From assembly GCA_016182605.1 (NCBI GenBank), contig JACPGE010000044.1, positions 1-64,000 on the forward strand: a stretch of DNA of 64,000 nucleotides, given 5' to 3'. This document shows positions 27,443 through 35,554 of this stretch, piece by piece. A program made the translations under genes and the position numbers. The notes beneath the pieces are model-generated. The model was not told the origin of the DNA. It saw only the letters and a program-made list of their open reading frames with translations, and made no database searches. Each line of letters opens with the position of its first letter. The first letter of the stretch is position 1. This DNA is from Candidatus Hydrogenedentota bacterium (GTDB lineage: Bacteria; Hydrogenedentota; Hydrogenedentia; Hydrogenedentales; JAEUWI01).

Positions 27443-27546
27443 CAACGGCCTCTCCCTTTGCCAATTTGCGATGTACACAAGCCGGGGCAGTGCTGCCACG
27501 GAAAAGTCTTTACAATCCCATGGAGATAGGATTGCTGGTGCTTTCA

Positions 27547-27575
27547 AGTGTGCGTGAACGGTTTTGAAATGTCAA
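27547..27575 (-). promoter_or_regulatory. Candidate promoter of the PKD/PhoPQ-related lipoprotein
   Basis: On the minus strand a perfect -35 hexamer TTGACA (27575-27570) is followed after 17 bases by CACACT (27552-27547). This lies between the M20 peptidase stop and the lipoprotein start, with a predicted leader of about 100 bases. Confidence 0.5.
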
Positions 27576-27602
27576 CCCAGTACATTGGGGGGCCGCGCCG
27601 CT

Positions 27603-29081
27603 CTATATCTGCTGTTGGGCTGAGACGGCGTTTTGGAGGAGACGCGTGTAAAAGGCGGCCACGCGTTGATAGTTTTCGATGGCAATGCGCTCGTTGCTGC
27701 CGTGGATGCGGGCGAGATCGGGACCGGTGAGCCAGAGCGGGAGGAAGCGGTAGATGCCACTGGTGATGGCGGCGTAGTGCTGGGAGTCGGTACCGCCCAC
27801 GACGAGTCCCGGGGCGACGATGGCCTCGGGGGTGGTTTCGCGCAGGGTCTTTTGAAGGAGGGCGAAGGCGGGGGAATCCACCGGCGAGATGGGGGACGGC
27901 TCTGAACCTTCGGCGAGGGGCTTCGCCGTCACGCGTTCATCGTTTATGACGGCTTGCACATGCTTCAGCACGCTTTCCGAGGTATCGCCGGGGAGGATGC
28001 GGAAATTGACGACCGCGCGGGCGTGGCTGGGCAGGACATTGTCCTTGATTCCCGCATCGAGCATGGTGGGCGCCGTGGTCGTGCGGATGGAGGCGTTGGT
28101 GGCGGGGGAGGCCGCAAGTTGAGACTGAAGAAGGGGCGCGAGGAGATCCGCGTTGGCGAAGACCATGCGCATCCCGAAGGGCATTTCAGGGCCGAGGAAA
28201 TCGAACATGGTGCGCACGGGCCCGTTGAGGTTGGCGGGCATCTGGTGGGTTTCCAGGGCGTGGATAGCGGCGGCGAGGATGCCTACGGTGGTTTCCGCGG
28301 GGGGCTGGGAGGAGTGGCCGCCGGCGCTTTCGGCGATGAGTTCCACGCTGAGATAGCCCTTCTCCGCGATGCCGATGAGTCCCACGGGCACAGTGATACC
28401 GGGGATAAGCCCTTCCACGATGGCCATGCCCTCATCGAGGACGAATTCCGGGGCGACGTTCCGGCTCTTGAGAAGGGCGGCGATCTGTTTGGCGCCCTGT
28501 TCGCCGCCGACCTCTTCATCGTGGCCAAAGCCAAGGAGGACCGTGCGCTGCGGGGTCACGCCCTGCGTGAGGAGGTATTCGACCGCTTCGAGGAGCCCGA
28601 GCACCGAAGCCTTGTCGTCGAGGGTGCCGCGTCCCCAGATGTAGCCGTCCTGGATGGCGCCGGAGAAGGGGGGCTGTTCCCAGTCAGATTCGGTGCCGGG
28701 TTCGATCGGGACCACATCCATATGCGCGATGAGGAGGATGGGCGGCGCGGCGGCGTCCGTGCCAGGCCAGGTGTAGAGGAGGCTGTAGGTGTTGACGGCT
28801 TCGCGCTGGAGCGTGGCATGCACGCGCGGGAAATGGGTTTCGAGGTAGCGGTGAAACGCGAGGAAGGCATTGGGATCGAGCGCAGCGCGATCCTGGTGGG
28901 ATATGGTGGGGATCTGAACGGCGCCGGCGAGGCGGGTGGCGAGGGCATTGGCGTCCAAGGGAAGCGCGGGCGCGGGGGTGACGGCTATCTGGCGGGACTG
29001 GAACGCGGCGGTGCGCGCAACGAAGAGCAGTGCCATCGCGAGAAGAAAGAGGAGTATGCCCAGGGCCAGCTTTTTTTTCAT
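27603..29081 (-). CDS. Membrane-anchored M20 family zinc peptidase
   Basis: About 492 residues from the ATG at 29081. An N-terminal helix (LALGILLFLLAMALLFVA) anchors or exports it. M20 zinc-site motifs are LLIAHMDVVP (His, Asp), GRGTLDDKASVLGLL (bridging Asp), GHDEEVGGEQGA (catalytic Glu-Glu) and a late HGSNERIAIENY. The dimerisation domain lies between. The closest recognisable type is the carboxypeptidase S / PM20D1-like branch, which cleaves or forms N-acyl amino acids and dipeptides. It probably acts in the periplasm. Together with the peptide ABC importer it could contribute to peptide use, but the genes are far apart. Confidence 0.87.
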   Translation of the reverse strand: MKKKLALGILLFLLAMALLFVARTAAFQSRQIAVTPAPALPLDANALATRLAGAVQIPTISHQDRAALDPNAFLAFHRYLETHFPRVHATLQREAVNTYSLLYTWPGTDAAAPPILLIAHMDVVPIEPGTESDWEQPPFSGAIQDGYIWGRGTLDDKASVLGLLEAVEYLLTQGVTPQRTVLLGFGHDEEVGGEQGAKQIAALLKSRNVAPEFVLDEGMAIVEGLIPGITVPVGLIGIAEKGYLSVELIAESAGGHSSQPPAETTVGILAAAIHALETHQMPANLNGPVRTMFDFLGPEMPFGMRMVFANADLLAPLLQSQLAASPATNASIRTTTAPTMLDAGIKDNVLPSHARAVVNFRILPGDTSESVLKHVQAVINDERVTAKPLAEGSEPSPISPVDSPAFALLQKTLRETTPEAIVAPGLVVGGTDSQHYAAITSGIYRFLPLWLTGPDLARIHGSNERIAIENYQRVAAFYTRLLQNAVSAQQQI

Positions 29082-29154
29082 GACGCGGTACTTTCCATGG
29101 ATGGACGCCGCGGAACAGCCGGCGCGGATGAGGTTACAGGGAGCGTGAGGGGCA

Positions 29155-29183
29155 ATTGTAGGGCGAAAAGTGCGCGCCGTCAA
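29155..29183 (-). promoter_or_regulatory. Promoter of the M20 peptidase gene
   Basis: On the minus strand TTGACG (29183-29178), a 17-base spacer and TACAAT (29160-29155) match the housekeeping consensus well. The leader is about 70 bases. Confidence 0.65.
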
Positions 29184-29204
29184 TGGGCGTTTTGGCGCCA
29201 TTCA

Positions 29205-29234
29205 TTGCATCCCGGGCGGGCACGATGCTAGGCT
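29205..29234 (+). promoter_or_regulatory. Candidate tyrS promoter
   Basis: TTGCAT (29205-29210), an 18-base spacer and TAGGCT (29229-29234) lie about 120 bases before the tyrS ATG. The site is back to back with the M20 promoter at 29155-29183. No T-box-like element was recognised in the leader. Confidence 0.4.
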
Positions 29235-29357
29235 ACATGCGGCTGCGGGCGCGTTGTGCGGTGCGGCCCCAACCCCCAGCAGGCAACGGCGCGTTGCCCT
29301 ATTCAGCCATCACGCGGGACCGGCACGGCCTGCGGCATTGCATTCAGGATCGGAATC

Positions 29358-30629
29358 ATGAGCCTCATCGAAGAACTCCGCTGGCGCGGCCTCCTCCATC
29401 AACAGACCCACGACGACCTCGAAGCGCGCCTGGCGAAGGAGCCCATCACCTGCTACGCGGGCTTCGATCCCACGGCGGATTCGCTGCATGTCGGCTCCAT
29501 GATCCCCATCATCGGTTTGATGCACCTGCAGCGCGCCGGGCACCGGCCCATCATACTTGTGGGCGGCGGCACGGGGCTGATTGGCGACCCGTCGTTCAAG
29601 GCGGCCGAGCGCGCGCTGCTGACGAAGGAGGATGTGGCGCGGAATGTGGCGCGGATCCAGAAACAACTTGAGCACTTTCTCGATTTCACCGGGCCTAACG
29701 CGGCCGTGGTGCGCGACAACGGCGACTGGCTGAGCCAGTTGCCGCTCATCGATTTCCTGCGGGACATCGGCAAGCACTTCTCCGTGAATGCGATGTTGAG
29801 CAAGGACTCCGTGCGCCAGCGGCTGGAAGATCGCGATCACGGCATCTCCTACACCGAGTTCACGTACAGCCTCTTGCAGGCCTACGATTTTCTCGCATTG
29901 TTCGAGAAGGAAGCGTGCCGCCTGCAACTGGGCGGTTCGGATCAGTGGGGCAACATTGTGGCGGGAATCGATCTGGTGCGCCGCATCCACGGGGAGGAGA
30001 CTTATGGCTTCACCCTGCCCCTGGTGACGAAGTCCGATGGCTCGAAGTTTGGCAAGTCGGAAACGGGGAATGTGTGGCTCGATCCGGCGCGCACCTCGCC
30101 CTACACTTTCTACCAGTTCTGGCTGAACCAGGCCGACGCGGACACGAGCCGCTACCTGCGGTTTTACACCTTTCTGGAGCACGCGGCGATCGAGGATCTG
30201 GAGCGGCAGATCGCGGAAGAGCCGCACAAGCGCGCCGCGCAACGGGCGCTGGCCGAGGCGGTAACGCGCATGGTGCACGGCGACGCGGCCCTCGCAAACG
30301 CGATCGAGGCGAGCGAAGCCATGTTCAGCGGCGACCTGAAGGGACTCGATGAAGCGACGCTGAACGATGTGTTCGCGGAGGTGCCCAGTGCCGTAATACC
30401 GCACAGCGTGCTCGGCGCGGGCCGGGGACTTATCGACGTGCTGGTGGAGGCGCAGGTATTCCCGAGCAAGGGCGAAGCGCGCCGCCTCATCCAGAACGGC
30501 GGGCTCTACCTGAACAGCGAGCGCATCGACGACGCGGAAACGCCGTTGAACGCGGCCTCACTGCTCACGGGGAACATCGCCATCGTGCGCAAGGGCAAGA
30601 AGAACTATCATTTGTTGCGGTTTGAGTAG
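29358..30629 (+). CDS. tyrS: Tyrosyl-tRNA synthetase
   Basis: 423 residues from the ATG at 29358. This class I synthetase charges tRNA-Tyr. It shows CYAGFDPTADSLHVGSMIPI with the HIGH-type HVGS, LVGGGTGLIGDPSFK, SYTEFTYSLLQAYDF, LQLGGSDQWGNIVAGIDLV for tyrosine and ATP binding, and the KMSKS-type KFGKSETGNVWL. The C-terminal 65 residues are an S4 RNA-binding domain (PSKGEARRLIQNGGLYLNSE). Length and order are those of bacterial TyrRS of the TyrS type. It is transcribed alone. Confidence 0.96.
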   Translation: MSLIEELRWRGLLHQQTHDDLEARLAKEPITCYAGFDPTADSLHVGSMIPIIGLMHLQRAGHRPIILVGGGTGLIGDPSFKAAERALLTKEDVARNVARIQKQLEHFLDFTGPNAAVVRDNGDWLSQLPLIDFLRDIGKHFSVNAMLSKDSVRQRLEDRDHGISYTEFTYSLLQAYDFLALFEKEACRLQLGGSDQWGNIVAGIDLVRRIHGEETYGFTLPLVTKSDGSKFGKSETGNVWLDPARTSPYTFYQFWLNQADADTSRYLRFYTFLEHAAIEDLERQIAEEPHKRAAQRALAEAVTRMVHGDAALANAIEASEAMFSGDLKGLDEATLNDVFAEVPSAVIPHSVLGAGRGLIDVLVEAQVFPSKGEARRLIQNGGLYLNSERIDDAETPLNAASLLTGNIAIVRKGKKNYHLLRFE

Positions 30630-30696
30630 GTGAGGGTGGGGGTGTGAAGTGTGAGGTGTGCCGGGGCGTGGGTCAGGACGACACCGCGTTGCCGCG

Positions 30697-32160
30697 CTAC
30701 TCCGTATGGCGGGCATCTTCGACGACGATCGGCAGGGTGAAGAGGGGAAGAATCATCGCTGGTAACGCGATGGCGAAACTGATAAACGGGCTGCCGCCAG
30801 GGAGCATCCACCGCAGGCTGGCGAGGGTGAGTGCGAGCAGAAGCGCCACGAGTGCGGCCTGCACGAGTGTTGCGGCCAGGGGTACGCGCATCCGGCGCAA
30901 TTCCGCAATGCGGACCCAGAGCAGGACCGAAAAGATCGGGATCGTGAGCCACGCGGCAAATCCGGAGAGGCTCAGCGGAGCGTCCAGGAGCCATGCCTGC
31001 ACCATTACGACGCTCCAGATTGCCGGCACGCCGAAATCTTCCCCGGTAAAACGCGCCGCGTGTCCGTGTAGGATTCCCAAGACCAGCATGGAAAGTACGA
31101 GTCCGGTCTCGTAAGCCGCTATAGCGGGCGTATTTCCTGCCAATGCGGGATTCGGGAGCGGCAAGTGCGACTTTTCCAGGGCGAGGACGAGCACGTATCC
31201 CGACAGGACGGCGATCGCGCGGAAGTAGGTTCTGATCTGGAGATTGAGGAGGAAGGGCGTTGAGACGGGCAAGAGGAAGTTGCGGGGGGCCAGGAGGCGC
31301 TGACGGCGGTGCGCCTCCACGTAGAGGATGAGCGGCAGGGCCCACAGGGCCACATGCTGCACGCCACTGCCTCCAAAAACGCCGTTCAACGAGGGCATAG
31401 CTGCGCAGGCGAGATCCATTCCCAGGACTAGCAGCAGAAATAGAGGCGCCAGCCACTGGTCGAAAGCGCCGAAACCCACACTCCATCGCAACGCATGTGA
31501 AGCGTACTTAAAGGCTTGTTTCGAGGTGCCGGGCCGCAATGGGGCGGACCACGACCGGGGCCAGACGATCAACCGGTTGCTGATGCCCACGGCTATGATC
31601 ATCAATAGCAGAAACGTCGCTTTGGCCGGCGTACCCGGCAGGAGGCCCGGCTGTGCGTGGGTCAGTGCCACCAGTGACACCACGATGAGAAGCGCCGCGC
31701 CCCCGCGCCAGCGGCGATCGTTCAGTGCTTGCCCCATGCCATTGGCCGCCACGGCGAGGTTGAAGGCGCAGATCGTGAGGACAGCCGCGCCGAAGCGGGT
31801 CATGTCGGGGAGGGTAGCCGCGAGAATCGCCAATAAGCCAAGCCCTCCAAAGAGCAGGGTGCGAGAGCCCGCAATGGTCAGGACGCGCCACGTGTGCCCC
31901 AGCGGCTTCACCAGATCGGCATCCAGTTGCTTTGACGTCCCCGCGCCGACGGCCAGGATCGACATTTGCACCGTCATCAGGACTCCGAAATCGAGTGCGG
32001 GTTGTACCTGGGATCGGTCCATGCCGTACAGGAAGAGCATAAACAGGTGGTACGCATTTATAGCCAGAATGGAGCGGAGCGGGTACTCGTGCCATGTGCG
32101 CCAGAAGAGCGCATGCGTGCGTGTTGTATGGACGGGCAGATTAAGCGAAGCGGTAAACAT
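30697..32160 (-). CDS. Large polytopic membrane protein, second membrane component of the GntR/ABC operon
   Basis: 487 residues with roughly 12-14 hydrophobic helices and short loops. No family is recognised with confidence. It follows the next membrane gene by 38 bases in a GntR-ABC ATPase-membrane-membrane operon, so it is probably a transmembrane partner of that ATPase. It shares a plan with its neighbour: an N-terminal THALFWRTWHEYP box before helix 1 (the neighbour has TRAILWYQWMCFK), a large mid-loop with basic residues, and a last helix followed by the tail EDARHTE (neighbour EFYRHAE). These weak but co-linear matches suggest distant paralogy. Compared with usual ABC-2 permeases (six helices, about 250-400 residues) it is large. 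Function is inferred from context only. Confidence 0.7.
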   Translation of the reverse strand: MFTASLNLPVHTTRTHALFWRTWHEYPLRSILAINAYHLFMLFLYGMDRSQVQPALDFGVLMTVQMSILAVGAGTSKQLDADLVKPLGHTWRVLTIAGSRTLLFGGLGLLAILAATLPDMTRFGAAVLTICAFNLAVAANGMGQALNDRRWRGGAALLIVVSLVALTHAQPGLLPGTPAKATFLLLMIIAVGISNRLIVWPRSWSAPLRPGTSKQAFKYASHALRWSVGFGAFDQWLAPLFLLLVLGMDLACAAMPSLNGVFGGSGVQHVALWALPLILYVEAHRRQRLLAPRNFLLPVSTPFLLNLQIRTYFRAIAVLSGYVLVLALEKSHLPLPNPALAGNTPAIAAYETGLVLSMLVLGILHGHAARFTGEDFGVPAIWSVVMVQAWLLDAPLSLSGFAAWLTIPIFSVLLWVRIAELRRMRVPLAATLVQAALVALLLALTLASLRWMLPGGSPFISFAIALPAMILPLFTLPIVVEDARHTE

Positions 32161-32198
32161 GGGGCGCCTCCGAATGTGCGGGCCGGATTATCGCTTCA

Positions 32199-33692
32199 TT
32201 ACTCGGCATGCCGGTAGAACTCCAGTAGTCTTGGTACCGCAATGAGGGGAAGTAATGCTCCGGGGAGCGTAAGAACTGTCGAGAAAATCAAGAGCAGTCC
32301 CTCATTGGGCAATGTCCAGTAGTGAAGGAGTAAGGTCGTGCCAAAGTATGGCGCAAGTCTTGAAGCTTCTCTGAACGTGTCGCCGATGGGCAAGGCGGTG
32401 CCTCCAAAGACATCCTGCAGACTGTTTGCCCAGAAAAGGAAATTTATGAGGTAAATGATGAGAAAGAACCCCATGAATCCGCTGGAGTCGTGCCCGTTCA
32501 GCAGCCCGGCCCAGATTATCGAAAAGATAAGGCCGGACCTCCAGCCTGGGGGTGTTCGAGCACGGGAATAGGCGATAAATACCGTGCCAATTACAGCGGG
32601 ACCAAAAAGCAGTGAAAACGCGTATACGTAGAGTGATACCTGATCAACGCCGGAAAGCAGGCCAAGCCACCCGGCTACCAGGTATTCGATGGCGAGTAAG
32701 CCAGTGAACAAGTAGAACAGAAGCACTTGGTGTATATAGCGGAATCGAAACTGTTGGCTGAGACGGGCCGCTGAGACGGGCCGTGCAAATACCGAATGAT
32801 CACGAAGGCGCATAAGTGCACACGCCTGCATTGAGTAGATGCCGAATAGCGCACCGAGACCCAACAGATGGGGGTCTATGGCACCATGTATTCCAAGATA
32901 TGCGATTGTTTTCGGTAGCCAGGTGGCAGCCAGATCCCAGGCCAGCACCAGAAATACAATGGAGGCGGACAGTATGGAAGCGCGGTGTCCTCGCCGTGCG
33001 AACCAGTCCAAAGCCTGCGTGGGTGTCAAATTTCCGGGCTCAGGTTGCCAGCGTGCGGCCAGTCTTCCCCACCCGGTGCCGGAGTAGACTGCCGGTGCGA
33101 ACTCCGCGAAACTCCCAATGAGTATTATAGCGGTAATAAAAATGAACGAGCCCGTGCGGAGTGCCAATTCACTGCTTAGCGCGTACCCCGCGAGAGAACC
33201 CAAGAAAGTGACTAGCATCACTATCGCCGTACCTGCCGGTCGATCAGTCCGCAGATTCAACGAAAGGCCGCTACAACTCAATCCCACGACAAGAAGGAAA
33301 ACGGTGGCCAAGGAGACAAAGCGTACGTGGCCCGGATAATCAAGCATGTATCCCGACATCGCCAACGCCCCGAAGAGCAGTATGCGAAACAGGAAATGCA
33401 CCAGGAACTGCCTTCTTCGACTCATCGGAAGGGGTGTATCGCGCAAGTGATCTGGAGATGCAAGCAAGGCACAGGAAAGAATTAGAAAGTAGCGTATAAA
33501 GCGCAAGAACGGCTTGGGCGCATCTATCAGTTCTCCTTCATGCGTAATGTAATGCACAAGGATGTGCTGATCCATGAGAAAAAGTACCACGCACCAGAGG
33601 CAAAAGAACCTTTTGAAACACATCCACTGGTACCACAGGATGGCGCGGGTTGGGGATCCGTGACTGGGGAGGTTGAGGGGCGCAACGCTCAT
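32199..33692 (-). CDS. Large polytopic membrane protein, first membrane component of the GntR/ABC operon
   Basis: About 497 residues from ATG 33692; a GTG three codons earlier is also possible, and neither start has a strong ribosome binding site. It has roughly 12 hydrophobic helices. A cytoplasmic-looking loop (near residues 210-240) contains WQPEPGNLTPTQALDWFARR. The family is not recognised. It resembles the following gene product in overall plan and in the tail EFYRHAE. It lies 148 bases after the ABC ATPase, the largest gap in the operon. Base composition is somewhat less GC-rich than in neighbouring genes. It is probably the membrane half of an ABC exporter or an ABC-linked membrane complex. 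Confidence 0.7.
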   Translation of the reverse strand: MSVAPLNLPSHGSPTRAILWYQWMCFKRFFCLWCVVLFLMDQHILVHYITHEGELIDAPKPFLRFIRYFLILSCALLASPDHLRDTPLPMSRRRQFLVHFLFRILLFGALAMSGYMLDYPGHVRFVSLATVFLLVVGLSCSGLSLNLRTDRPAGTAIVMLVTFLGSLAGYALSSELALRTGSFIFITAIILIGSFAEFAPAVYSGTGWGRLAARWQPEPGNLTPTQALDWFARRGHRASILSASIVFLVLAWDLAATWLPKTIAYLGIHGAIDPHLLGLGALFGIYSMQACALMRLRDHSVFARPVSAARLSQQFRFRYIHQVLLFYLFTGLLAIEYLVAGWLGLLSGVDQVSLYVYAFSLLFGPAVIGTVFIAYSRARTPPGWRSGLIFSIIWAGLLNGHDSSGFMGFFLIIYLINFLFWANSLQDVFGGTALPIGDTFREASRLAPYFGTTLLLHYWTLPNEGLLLIFSTVLTLPGALLPLIAVPRLLEFYRHAE

Positions 33693-33840
33693 GGGTGGCA
33701 CTCGCTGGTTCGAATTAAAGTGAGCATGCTCGTTCTCATTGCCCGCCGTGGAAATGTGTGGTGTGTGCCGAAGGGGTTGTATACACGGCGGAACGTGTGA
33801 ACGTTAAATCCAGAATCGATATGCATGGCATTCATGCTCA

Positions 33841-34749
33841 TCACTTCGCGTTCATGGCCCAGAGCGCGCGGCCGGTGTGGGCGACAAAGATCTCCTCAAG
33901 TGAAGGTTCGCGGAGATCCCATTGGGCGCGCTGGATGCCGGAGCATTCGGCTTCGAGGATTTCGCGGTGGCCTTCGACGATGATATGGGTCTCCTCGCCG
34001 ACGCGTTCGCGGGTGAGTTCGCCGGTGAATCGGAGATCGCTCGTGTGTCCGTTCATGTTGTGGAGAATCAGGTGGTGGTGCTGCTCTTTCAAGGCGTCGA
34101 GCCGTCCATGCATTACCATCTTGCCGTCCTGAATCATGGCAATGCGATCACAGACGCGCTCGACCTCGTCGAGCAGGTGCGACGAGAAGAGGACGGTCCG
34201 GCCTTCGTCGGCCACGGTGCGGATGATGGCCGCGAGTATGTCGCGCCGTACCACGGGGTCCAGGCCGGCTGAAGGTTCGTCGAGTATCAGCAAGTCGGGC
34301 CGGTACGCGATGGCCGCGACGAGGCCGGTCTGGGCGAGTTGGCCGCGAGAGAGGGTTTGCAGTCTGGCATTCGGGTCGAGCCGGAAGAGGTGCACCAATT
34401 CCGCGGCGTAGGCGTCGTCCCAACCGGGATAGAAGGCCTTGGTGTAGCCGAGCAATTCGCGCACGGTCATCCACAGGGGCAGGTCGCGGTCTTCCGATAG
34501 GTAGCCCACCCGGGCGAGCACCTTCTCCGGCGTCTTTACGGGGTCCATGCCGTAGACGCGCACCGAGCCCCGCTGGCAACGGTAAAGGCCGAGGATGTGC
34601 TTGATGAGAGTGGTCTTGCCGGCGCCATTGCTGCCGACCAGCCCGAAGACCTCGCCACGCGGGACCTGGAGGTCCACGTTGCGCAGCGCGTCTGTGCCGC
34701 CGAAACGCCTGGACAGGCCGCTGACTTCGATCACGTGTTCCGTATTCAT
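33841..34749 (-). CDS. ABC transporter ATPase of the GntR-linked operon
   Basis: 302 residues. Walker A is GSNGAGKTT, the Q-loop region is VGYLSEDRDLP, the signature is LSRGQ (Arg in place of the first Gly of LSGGQ), Walker B is LLILDEPSAGLD and the switch histidine is in LFSSHLLDEV. The C-terminal 80 residues form the extra domain common in ABC-2 exporters of the YtrB/CcmA type, ending SLEEIFVAHTGRALW. It would energise the two membrane proteins encoded downstream. It overlaps the GntR gene by ATGA, so repressor and ATPase are co-translated. Confidence 0.9.
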   Translation of the reverse strand: MNTEHVIEVSGLSRRFGGTDALRNVDLQVPRGEVFGLVGSNGAGKTTLIKHILGLYRCQRGSVRVYGMDPVKTPEKVLARVGYLSEDRDLPLWMTVRELLGYTKAFYPGWDDAYAAELVHLFRLDPNARLQTLSRGQLAQTGLVAAIAYRPDLLILDEPSAGLDPVVRRDILAAIIRTVADEGRTVLFSSHLLDEVERVCDRIAMIQDGKMVMHGRLDALKEQHHHLILHNMNGHTSDLRFTGELTRERVGEETHIIVEGHREILEAECSGIQRAQWDLREPSLEEIFVAHTGRALWAMNAK

Positions 34750-35153
34750 GAATGTGCTCCCGGCTCCCGGCAGGTTGTGTGCTCAGGGCGATAGGCTTCT
34801 TCGATCAGTTCATGGAGGCGCGGCCCGGAGATATTGAGATTGCGCGCCATGACGGTAAGGGCGTGGACTTGCTTGCGTATGAGGGCTTCTTTTGCATTGG
34901 TGGCCAGCGGCGAGCCTTCGCCGGAGACGACTGTGCCCGCGCCCTGGCGGCTCTTAAGCAGGCCGCTCGCTTCCAGTTCCCGGTAGGCGCGCAGGACCGT
35001 GTTCGGGTTGATGAGCAGGCGCTGCGCGAGTACGCGGATGGGCGGCATGGCCTCTCCAGGCCGAAGGAGGCCCGTGGCGATGGCAGCCTCGATTTGCTGC
35101 ATGATCTGGCGGTAAAGGGGTGCGCCATCGTTGGTGTTAAGGTAGACTTCCAT
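34746..35153 (-). CDS. GntR family repressor of the YtrA type
   Basis: About 135 residues from ATG 35153; an in-frame TTG three codons earlier is less likely. The winged helix is clear: PLYRQIMQQIEAAIATGLLR, PGEAMPPIRVLAQRLLINPN, TVLRAYRELEASGLLKSRQG and GTVVSG. After it comes only a short helical tail of about 55 residues, the YtrA-subfamily form that lacks a ligand-binding domain and sits in front of ABC genes. It probably represses its own operon: a perfect 10-bp inverted repeat spans 35164-35187, right at its promoter. The natural inducer is unknown; in Bacillus YtrA-type systems respond to cell-wall antibiotics. Confidence 0.9.
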   Translation of the reverse strand: MEVYLNTNDGAPLYRQIMQQIEAAIATGLLRPGEAMPPIRVLAQRLLINPNTVLRAYRELEASGLLKSRQGAGTVVSGEGSPLATNAKEALIRKQVHALTVMARNLNISGPRLHELIEEAYRPEHTTCREPGAHS

Positions 35154-35163
35154 AGGTTCCAAG

Positions 35164-35206
35164 ATTGTCTTAAGTAATTAAGACAATTTTTAGAGCGAAA
35201 AGTCAA
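35164..35206 (-). promoter_or_regulatory. Promoter with overlapping palindromic operator for the GntR/ABC operon
   Basis: The arms ATTGTCTTAA (35164-35173) and TTAAGACAAT (35178-35187) are perfect inverted repeats around a 4-base centre. On the minus strand TTGACT (35206-35201) and, 17 bases later, TCTTAA (35183-35178) form a promoter whose -10 lies inside the operator. Binding of the GntR dimer would block RNA polymerase. The operator ends 11 bases before the repressor ATG, so it also covers the likely ribosome binding region. Confidence 0.75.
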
Positions 35207-35335
35207 GGGGGGAATTGTGCTGGGGGGGCAAACTGCTCGCGGGGGGGTGTTGCCGTGAAGGGCACACGAATGCGCGTTTCGCGCAATCGTGTGGCACGGG
35301 GAGAGGGGGTGGGGAGAAGTTTGCGTTATTGTGTC

Positions 35336-35351
35336 CCGGGTACAGTCCCCT
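35336..35351 (+). repeat. Single copy of the GTAC-centred repeat
   Basis: CCGGGTACAGTCCCC occurs here, the same motif as in 2591-2782 (opposite orientation) and 37420-37580. It lies in the 400-base intergenic stretch 35154-35554, which otherwise holds the operator, a REP-like inverted pair and a long inverted repeat, and no supported gene. Confidence 0.6.
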
Positions 35352-35380
35352 TGTATGGTGCTCCGGGTTTGCGGTGATTT

Positions 35381-35463
35381 CTCGTTCCCACAGTCCTCCG
35401 TGGGAATGCATACAGAGCCTTCAACAAGCACCACGCATTCCCACGGAGGACTGTGGGGACGAG
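35381..35463. repeat. REP-like inverted pair (BIME-like)
   Basis: CTCGTTCCCACAGTCCTCCG continues into TGGGAATGC (35381-35409). Its reverse complement follows at 35435-35463 with one base change, leaving a 25-base centre. A diverged copy of the whole arrangement lies at 56160-56240. Such paired elements are usually mobilised by REP-associated tyrosine transposases; none is in the window. Confidence 0.8.
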
Positions 35464-35471
35464 AAAGAAGA

Positions 35472-35507
35472 TCGGACGGATCAGTCCGATCCGGCCGATC
35501 CGTCCGA
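35472..35507. terminator. Long inverted repeat after the von Willebrand lipoprotein gene
   Basis: TCGGACGGATC (35472-35482) and GATCCGTCCGA (35497-35507) pair perfectly around 14 bases that are themselves rich in GATCCGG. It lies 48 bases past the stop of the minus-strand gene at 35555. A terminator role is plausible, but no T tract is seen. Confidence 0.4.
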
Positions 35508-35554
35508 GGGCAAAGGTTCGTCCAGCGCGCAAGGTCTGGGTTCCGGACTCTGGC

